Origin: Pithys albifrons albifrons | Lineage: Eukaryota; Chordata; Aves; Passeriformes; Thamnophilidae | Assembly (NCBI RefSeq): GCF_047495875.1 | Contig: NC_092463.1 | Span: 7,334,622-7,398,621 of the forward strand | DNA length: 64,000 nucleotides | Direction of reading: 5' to 3' | Shown: piece after piece, positions 52,301 through 61,300 of the stretch | Numbering within the stretch: position 1 is the stretch's first letter | Layout: every line of letters starts with the position of its first letter | Program-made: the position numbers and the translations under genes | Notes under the pieces: generated by a model | What the model was told of the DNA's origin: nothing | Databases searched by the model: none | What the model saw: only the letters and a program-made list of their open reading frames with translations

Positions 52301-55300
52301 ATAATTTAAACATCTTTTTGAGACTGAAAACTCTGAAGAACCGATGTGTTGATGCCTATTGGTCCTTGTAATGCCATACTTTGGGTTTTTATGAACAAGT
52401 TTGCTGGTTTTGTGGCAAGTTCTTAAAGAGAATTGAAAGAATGGGGAGTGTCAGTTCTTGCAAGTGGCTTTATAACACCACTTTTTTGTACTGTTGCTAG
52501 TCACTCTCTGATGAGAGATGGCTTTTTAACTGGTAACATCTTTGCCAGCCTTTATCCATTTGTTCCAAGATTTTTGTTGTGCAACAGCAGTAGCTAAAAG
52601 TGTTTTTAGGAATGAGACAAAGATAGAGCTGTTGTTTTGTTAAGGAGTGTAATTTCTCCCCTTGACTATATAGGTAAAAATCATTACATTCCTTGAGAAG
52701 AAGAAACCTGTAATACTCAATTTCTGTCAAATCCCCTTGTCCTTATGGGAAAACATTCTGCTGAGAATCTTTGTCCTTCCCTCCTCTGGTCAGTCTTTTC
52801 AGTATGTCTCATGTAGGAATCAAATTGCCAGGGTTGTGCCTTTATAAGGGAAATTTTACTTTCTCTTAAGGTGTAGGGAATTACCCACCAGTGCTCATAA
52901 CTATATGACTGGTATAGTATTAATGTTACAAAATGAAATGTTTAAAATCTGTGCACCATTTTTGTGGTTGAGGATTTAGCCATTTCCATTAACAGGCTTT
53001 GTAGCAAGTTTTATTACATAGAAATGAACTTTTAGCATATTTCTTTACATGCCATTTACAAATACACTTATGTTGTGTGCAATATATTTCATATTTTATT
53101 TCTACATAGGGAATTTGGTGCCGAGTCACATGGCTGTGAAATACTCCCCAATCACGTGATACTGGCCATCAGATGGTTAATTTGATGTGCTGACACCATG
53201 GTATTAGACAGAAATTTATTGAGCAGTCAGATGAATTATAAAGCAAGTGACATTAACAGGTTTATTCAACAGGTTTAGCTTTCAATCTTTGCTAACACAT
53301 AGCAAAGAACAACTTCGTATCCTGAAACTGTTACAATGATGCTCTTTTGTCCCGAAGATGACAGTGAAAGTGCAGAAAATGCTGATAGCAGGAATAGTGT
53401 AGGCTCATTTAACTAGATGCACAGTGGCACGAGAAATGAGGTAATACTGCACTAACTATGCAGTTCTGAAGGTGATGAGGTAAATACTTCCACAGCACTT
53501 TAGTGAGTAAAGACACTGGAAGATTGTCTTGTGCTGACTAGTTCTTGATAGCTCTCACCCTAATGGCAGGTGACTTGCAGATTCCCAGATGAAATAACTA
53601 CGTAAAAAATGAGTGTCTTTCTATGTCTTTTTCTCCCCAGGGCTTGATGGATTGTTTTGATTCTCACTTGGACACCCTTCAGTCATTTAAGAATGAAGAT
53701 GAAAATAATGTGCCATTGGTTTTGCCTGAGAAATTAGAGGAAATGAAAAGAAGGTTGTGATGCTCATATTTAACAAAGCTCCATAATTTATCTATCCCTT
53801 GCAGAAAAAGAGCATTTCCCACCAAAGCACAGACTATCAAGTGGAGTACACAGGGATCTCTCATTGATGCAATGAATGTTAATTATGTGTACAGAGTAGA
53901 GCTCATTAACAGGACCTTTACAAAGGCCCTTTCCTAGTGGGGCAGGAAACATCCACTAGGGATAGGAAACTTGAATATTTTGAATGTAAAAATTCCCCTC
54001 ATGTTGGGGATTTTCATCTTTCTACAGCTTGTAATATCTGTTTGGGGAATATTTTCAAACAGGGCCAGTGAATGTGTATCCATAGCCTGAGATGCTTCAA
54101 CATAAAGATGGCAGATGCCCCTTTTCTGGGCATTTAAGTTTTTTCATACTTTGAACAGACAATATTGACTAAAATTATTGTTTCTTAAAAAAATTGAACT
54201 GTTGTTGTTATTTTAAAATTTTATTCCTGTCATAACAAAATAATATTTACATGTATGTAATTCTGAGTTTTTAAGATAAAAACCTTATACATTAATGCCT
54301 TGTGGATCCAATGGTTATGAAACAACTTTTGGATAATTTTTCTGTTTGTAGATTCAGCAACATTCGTTTCACAAACTGCAGCACTTTTCTTGAATACCAC
54401 TATGGACTGTGCTCAGCTATTGCCAATGAGGTGACGTTAAAGCTAAATATCTGGGACATGAAGTATGGATCCAAAGAGTCTGTGGAATCACTGCTGGAAA
54501 ATTGGAATGTAAGTTTAAGATATATACCCTGACAGTAATTCTTTCCCAGCTTGTTTTTACTCCAGTTTGTCTTCCTCATCCAAAGAGACTGTGGTAGTTG
54601 GTAGAAGTATGGTGGGCTGGTGAGAGCTGGGATTTGTGCAAAGAAGGGCACTTAGACTTCCACAGAAACTTTCTTCACTGCCAACATCTTCCCATTTTGC
54701 TCTAAATGAGAGTTCTTTCTTCAGTTTGGAGAAATAATGGAAGCCACAACTGTAATTTTCTCTCTGCCCATTTTTATTGTCAAGATTTCTTTCTTTTTAG
54801 ACTATTTATGGACCCAGCAGTAGCAGCTCTTCCCTAGCTCCAGTCCACAGAAACCTCTCTGGGATAGTTTTAGGAATTGTTGTCTTCAAAAGCAACCATT
54901 ATTCACAGTGCTGCCTTTTGCTGTTGCCTCTTCCTTTTCCCAGCTCCTTTACCTCCTTATGCTTCATGGTGAATATGGATTTTCCTGGTTTATTACATTT
55001 TGTGCTTAGTTCGGCTTCCAGACTCAAGTTATTAAACATGTAGTCTTCTAGGAGGGGATGGATTATCTGACCCCAAATACTGACAAAGAAATTGCATCAG
55101 GAATAAGGGCAGAGATGAAAATGCTGATGCCATCAGTTTTGCCTCATCTCCAGTTAATGGGAATGTGGATTTCATCTTAGTGACATTTCTAAAGAGTTCC
55201 TCAGAAGCTTTTCAGATTGGCAAATCCCTCGTTAAATTAGTGGGAGTTTCACCAGCCTGAGAACTGTAGAAGGAGGCAACAAGAGGTTGTATCAAATAGT

Positions 55301-58300
55301 GGTTTTCCTGAGCAGTGTCAGCCTTACCCTGTGGTGAGATGGGAGTACAGAGTTGGTCTGAGCCACATTTGTTGATTCAGTTGGTTTCATAAATGCTTAT
55401 TATCATGTTATTTCTACAGTTGTGGTTCATGGTCTGGCTCAGGCTGTCAGAAAGTAGAGCTTTCCCAGGGAGTTTAGGGCTTGTTGCTGGCTCTCTTTCT
55501 GGTCCCATGATATGAAGTCCTGGCTGAGTGGTGATGTGGTGGCCCAGGTTTGTTTTGTAGCCTGCTAGGCAGGACTCTTGGAGGAGTGGGGAGCTCTGGG
55601 GTGAGATGCAGCTCAGACAGAGAAGGGCTTAAAAACCTTCATTCCCTGGATGGATGTGCAAAGCACAAGTCTCCTCCTCTGTTCCCATTTTTCTTCTCTC
55701 ACTCTTTCCACCTCCAGTTTGACTCTTACTTGGTCTGTGACAGGAACTAGGCATGTCAATATTTCTGTGCAGGGAAACTCACCTTTCACTTTCATCACTT
55801 CTTTGACTTTTGTGACTAAATTTTACCTGTCTTGATCATCTCACTGATGCTATTTCTCAGTATTGCCCTAAGGCTGTAACCTTTTGACTCATGCAGGGCT
55901 GTGGCTCAGGCAGTGGCATTCAGGAATGAACGTTCCCATTAATGTTATTCTCTGCACAAGCCAAGTAAAAGGACAGGTCTGTTCCAGACTAAAGGGTGCA
56001 GCCAAGTTGCTGGGTGGGCTTTGCTCAGTTTGCTTAACCTGTAGGTAGTAGACTCAAATTTAAAAAAAATGTGTCCCAACTGTACTTCTTATCCAGTTTT
56101 ATGTGGTTCACTGTTACCCATGTCAGTTACTTTTCACTTTGGGCAGAATTTCATTGAAGAGAAGAAACTTGAAGCACAATTAGAAACTGCTACTCACATC
56201 TGTGAAGATTTAAAAAGCAAAAACATACTTGGTCCTGACTTAGGTAAGTTTGTGCACATAAGTTGATATGAAGACCCCTGTTTTGAACTGATGTGCTGTT
56301 ACCAGTTTTAATTCCATCTGCTGTTCTGTGTAAATAGTGGTTCTGTTTAATTAACCTCCCTGTTTCCAAATGTGTAATGATGATCTCTGTTTGATGTCCT
56401 AGCCGGAGACCCTCAAGAAATCAGCAAACTTTTTAAGACAGTGGAGTCAAAGATTTCCATGTGCAAAGACTATATTTCCAATGTAAATACCACCCTACAG
56501 AAAGTCCTGTCCTCCTGGAGTAATTATACAGAAAACAATAATTTATTAAAGATGTGGCTGGAAGAAAACAGAAATGAGCATCCAAAAGAGGTATGTAGTT
56601 GAATTTCTCTTTGTAATGACAGATGGAAGCCTCCTGGAAGGAAAGAATTATCTGTGACAGTGGCTGTTTTTGTTGTTTTTGTGTTCCTCATTTTGGAAAT
56701 AAACTTTTGATGGGATTCTGCTTTAAATGATTTCAATGCCTCTGTCTAGATCCCTGCTGAGGTCCTGGCAAAGAGGAATTCAATTCATGGTTCCTTAAAT
56801 GAAGCTGGAAACTACCTCATTGAAGTCAGCAAAGAGCAAGTTGGATCAAATATTGCCAAAGAGCTGAAGAAACTGAACAGGAGATGGGCCAAGTTCATCA
56901 AGAGGACACACTTTGTGAGTTATTAGTTTCATATGACTCTTTTGCCATGCAGCCTTCCAAGTCAGATTTTCTAGACTTGCTTGCTAATCAGAAGTTCATC
57001 AGTCTTCCAGTCAGCTCAATATTCCCAGTTTTAAAACAGGAGGAGTAGAGAATACACAGAGGCATCCCAAGCCTTTGTGACTTGGTTATTAAATACTCTT
57101 TATAATGTGATGGAAAATGTTCATTGTTTTAATTGAACTTTAGAAACCACTTATAAAAGGAAACCTTATTGCAGAGTTTGATTCTCCTGCGAGCTTTTGC
57201 TAAATTTTACAATCTTTGTCTCAGCTAGCAGAAAGGAATTATTGCTGCACAGATATTTCTGAGGTTGTACAACTTTTCACCAGCTCACTTGACAGGTTTT
57301 GAGGCTGCTGTAAATTCCTATACTAGCTGCCTAATGTTACATATATTACATTTCCTAGAATGCTTTCACAAGAATGACATTTTCACTCTGCCTGGGAATA
57401 CTAGAGCTCTTAATTTTCCAAGCCTTTTGTTGCCATTTATTAAAGGTACTGCTCTGACAGTAAATGGTGGGAAAAAATGACTACATTTTTGTAGGAGGTG
57501 AGCTTAGTGAGAGTGCAGTAAAATCAGAACAAACATACTCCCAAGGGTGAGGAAAATCCAGGGTTTGCTAGAGAAACCCTTAATAAGAGATGCTTTTAGG
57601 AAATATGTTGAGGAATTAAAGATAGAGAGGCTTCTTGCACCTTAACAGGTCTTAAGGACTTCAGAAGTTATTTTTCTGGCATTGCTTTGGACATTATGCC
57701 TATCAGATGTATTTTTTTTTGTATATCAAAAGGCAAGGCCAAATGCTTGAGCTCTGGCCTGTGACTGCCAGTACCATTAAATTGTTGGAACAATTCCTGA
57801 TCTTGGTTTGGCCAACACCAACTGTTGCTCTCTTGGCATTACCTGGGAGATGCTGCAGCCCAGGAGTTTATTCTCCTTAGTAGTGTGGCTGTGGCTGCTT
57901 GTATGGGAGGGGACATATGGGCTCAAGTTGTGCTGTCCCACGTGCCCTCAGGATTGAGGAACTGAGCCTCACATAAATTTACCAGTATGTTTGGCATTTA
58001 TTTTTCTTTTGATCCCTCTTGGGTGCTAAAGCTGGAAAACAACCAAAGTGGTGACTGTGTTTGAGGAGGGTAGTGGAGAGACACATGCATTGGTGATGGG
58101 AATGAACATCTTACCCTGCTCTTGGTTTATAGCTTGGAGAAGAGAGTTCAAATGCTGCTGAGAAGACCAGGGAACTTCCAGGGAGCCTTGAGAAAATAGA
58201 GGAGCTGCTTGGAGAGGTGGACAGCTGGGCAGCAGAGACTGGATGTCTGCTTGGCAAGATCAGTCACGAGGGGCCTGTGGAACCTGAGACAGAGCAACAT

Positions 58301-61300
58301 TTGCAGGTGAGAATACTGCTTAAAATACTCAGTCATCAGATTCTCATATTTCAGCACGGATTTGTGGCTGGGGTAAAATGAGCCATCATCAGTGAAGCAG
58401 AAATTGATGTAAGTTTGTGCTGTAACACTGGTAAAAAGTCAAGACAGTGTTAGTGTTTTGATATTCCGTCTCAGGATTGCTCCTAGATGAGCTGTAAATG
58501 AATATTCCAACATCAGAATGTCCAGATGACAAGCAGGTGCCAGTGAAGTGCTGTGGGTGCCGCTGATCAGCAGCTTCTTCTTGAGAGATATTAATTACTC
58601 CTGTCCAGCACAGCACTTTGGAGCAGACTAGAAATTCACAAGTTGCCAATTTGAGAATTCCCCCATGTCATACAGTGCTTTTATCATCTATTCTCCAGTG
58701 CAGGGAGGAGTTTTGGGACAACCTGGCTTTACTCAAGGCTTGCCCATCAAAAACTGCGATGCTTGAAGTATTTTCAGCAGCATGTGGGGTAATGTGGGAA
58801 TCTCAGCTTGTAGGCAGTTGCTCTAAATATTCACAAAGAGCACAAATTAATTTCTAACAAGAAATTTTACTAGCCACTGTTGTTTCTCACATCTCTCTGC
58901 CAGGGATTACTCCCCGCCAACCTCCAGCAGATGGCAAGGTGGAAATATGTATTCAATATATACATAAAATATGTATATTCAGCAACTTCAATACAAAATC
59001 TCATTTATTGTTTTCACCTGTGAAGGTGAGACTTAAAGATGCCAAGCTTTCCACTGGAGGAGCTGAAACACTGTCTTATGTTGCCATTACTATTTCTGCA
59101 ACAGGGCCTGGATAACCTAATGTGAAAGTTACCACCAGAAGGATGTTTCATTGAAGCTCCTTTGTCTAACTGCTGTAATTAAAGAGAAATACTGTTCAGT
59201 TCGTCAAATCTACCTACAATAACTGTGAACCAGAATCAGTGTTAGTTTACTGTTGGTTTGTGCCTTCCTGCACTGTGTAGTTGACAGATTTAGGAGTGTG
59301 AGACAATGAAAATAATCTGTCCATCTTTTTGTAATCATAGGCATATGTTTATAAAATAAGCCTCATTTTGCAGTGTGACACTAGTTTGTTAAAAACCATG
59401 AAGCAACAAAAAACATCATGAAATAAAGGCTCCAAAAATGTGGCTGGTATTGTATCTTCATGTCTGGGAGCAGGAGGGATCAGGTTGCTTGTTACCTACA
59501 GTGCTATAGGTCAGGAACCAGAATAAAGCACTGATTATCATTAGAAGAATGCTAATTGGCAACTTCAAACAGGAGAATGTGTTGAATATTCATAGATCAG
59601 AACAGCTCTAATAACGACATTTCATGATAAATATTCAAACATGGCACAGTGCTCCTGCATGCAGAACACCCAGCTGCTTCCTGCCTTTAGCACTGAACAC
59701 CACAGGAAAATCTGAGCCTTGGTATCTGCTTACTTTTGGATGACTTCATGATCAGACGATGCATATCCAAATGTGTGGTTTGCACATTCATTTGGAAAGC
59801 TGTTGGGATGGGAGAATGTGTTTGAAAAATACTTCTAATTGGCTCTGAGGCACAGACAGGGGAGGTATTGCATCGACAGAAAGAAATAGTTTCAGCAAAC
59901 AGAATCCCCTGTGGATGGCAGCAAATTTCTTTCTCTCCTCACAGAGATTTTGCAGTGCAATACCCTGGCCATAATTGGAGTATAAGGTTTTTCCTTGACC
60001 AAATATTGACCATCCATGGTCAAAGTTGTCTTTGTCATCCAGTGCATTTAAACAAAAAGAAGTAAACACTGTAAAAGCTTCTAATGCTTTCTGTTCAACC
60101 AGAGTCTGGCTGCAAGAGGAACCTCGTGCCAAGAACAAGTTGTGGCAGCAGAAGAGATATTGCAATCCCTGATGCAAAATGTTCCAGGTCAGGTGTTTCA
60201 ACAGCATTCTCACACGAAGGCACGAATTAAAGAAGCCAGAGACAAAATACAGGTACTCATTTTTTATTGTTACTCCACCTTGTACACACAGAGATATCAC
60301 AGAATGCTGTAATTAGAGATAAGGAAGACTCCTTATCAGTCCTGTAAAGTAGAAAAGGTTTTATGCTGTTGGAATTAGTCTTTTAGACTTTTGCCAGGAC
60401 AAAATCTAGAACATTTCAAAGATCAGTATCTCAACTTGAAAAACTTGAGTGATGTGATGAAGCAATAGCGTTATGTAATTACTGACACTCAGGCATGCTC
60501 TGAAAAGTCTCTTTCTCCCAAGGCTGTCATGAGTGACATGAACAACATGTTGTCCAAATCTGAGAAGAGACCATCAGAAAAGGAGGCTTTGTTCAATTTT
60601 GAAGAATCCCAGAAAGAGCTTGAGGCCTCCATTGCAAAAGCTGTGCAACTTGTCAGTCAAAAATTAAGTCCTGAAGAATGTATTTCAAGATATGAGGTGG
60701 GTTTGTTTTCTGAACCAGTTGAATTAGAGTATTTCTTAGTGCTATGTGGTCTCTAAAAGTCTTAAGGTACCATAGTGAGAAAAAGATCTGCATTTTTTTT
60801 TCTGGTAGCTATTAATGCTTTTCTCAGCTTTCTGATTTAGCACTGTCAGCACGTATTAACTTGGCAGACAACTTGAATGAAGAAACATAAATCTGTGTGG
60901 CAGTTTATTCAGTGCCCTGTCCTAAATTACTCCATCATTCCATAGAAATCATTGTGTTCTGAACTACAGCCATTTTTTTTCCCTGATCAATAATTAAGAT
61001 TCCCATCAAGAACCACAAGTCTGAATTCTTGGACATGTCTTTAAAATGTGAATATAAATACTGAATCTCCTCTTTTTCCCAGAGGGTGACTGGTAAATGA
61101 AATGCCCCATCTCAAAATGTGGATCTCTTAAAAGGGATATCAGACCCAAAAATGCCCAATGTAATTTTATTAGGTAAAGAAGTTACATTCGGTTCTGTTT
61201 ATTTTTTCATTGTGATGTTTTGGTGTTGGTTTTTTTGTTTTTTTTCAGGAAGCTTTTAATGCTCTGGACAACAAAGTTCTTGACAAATTCTTAAAAGCAG

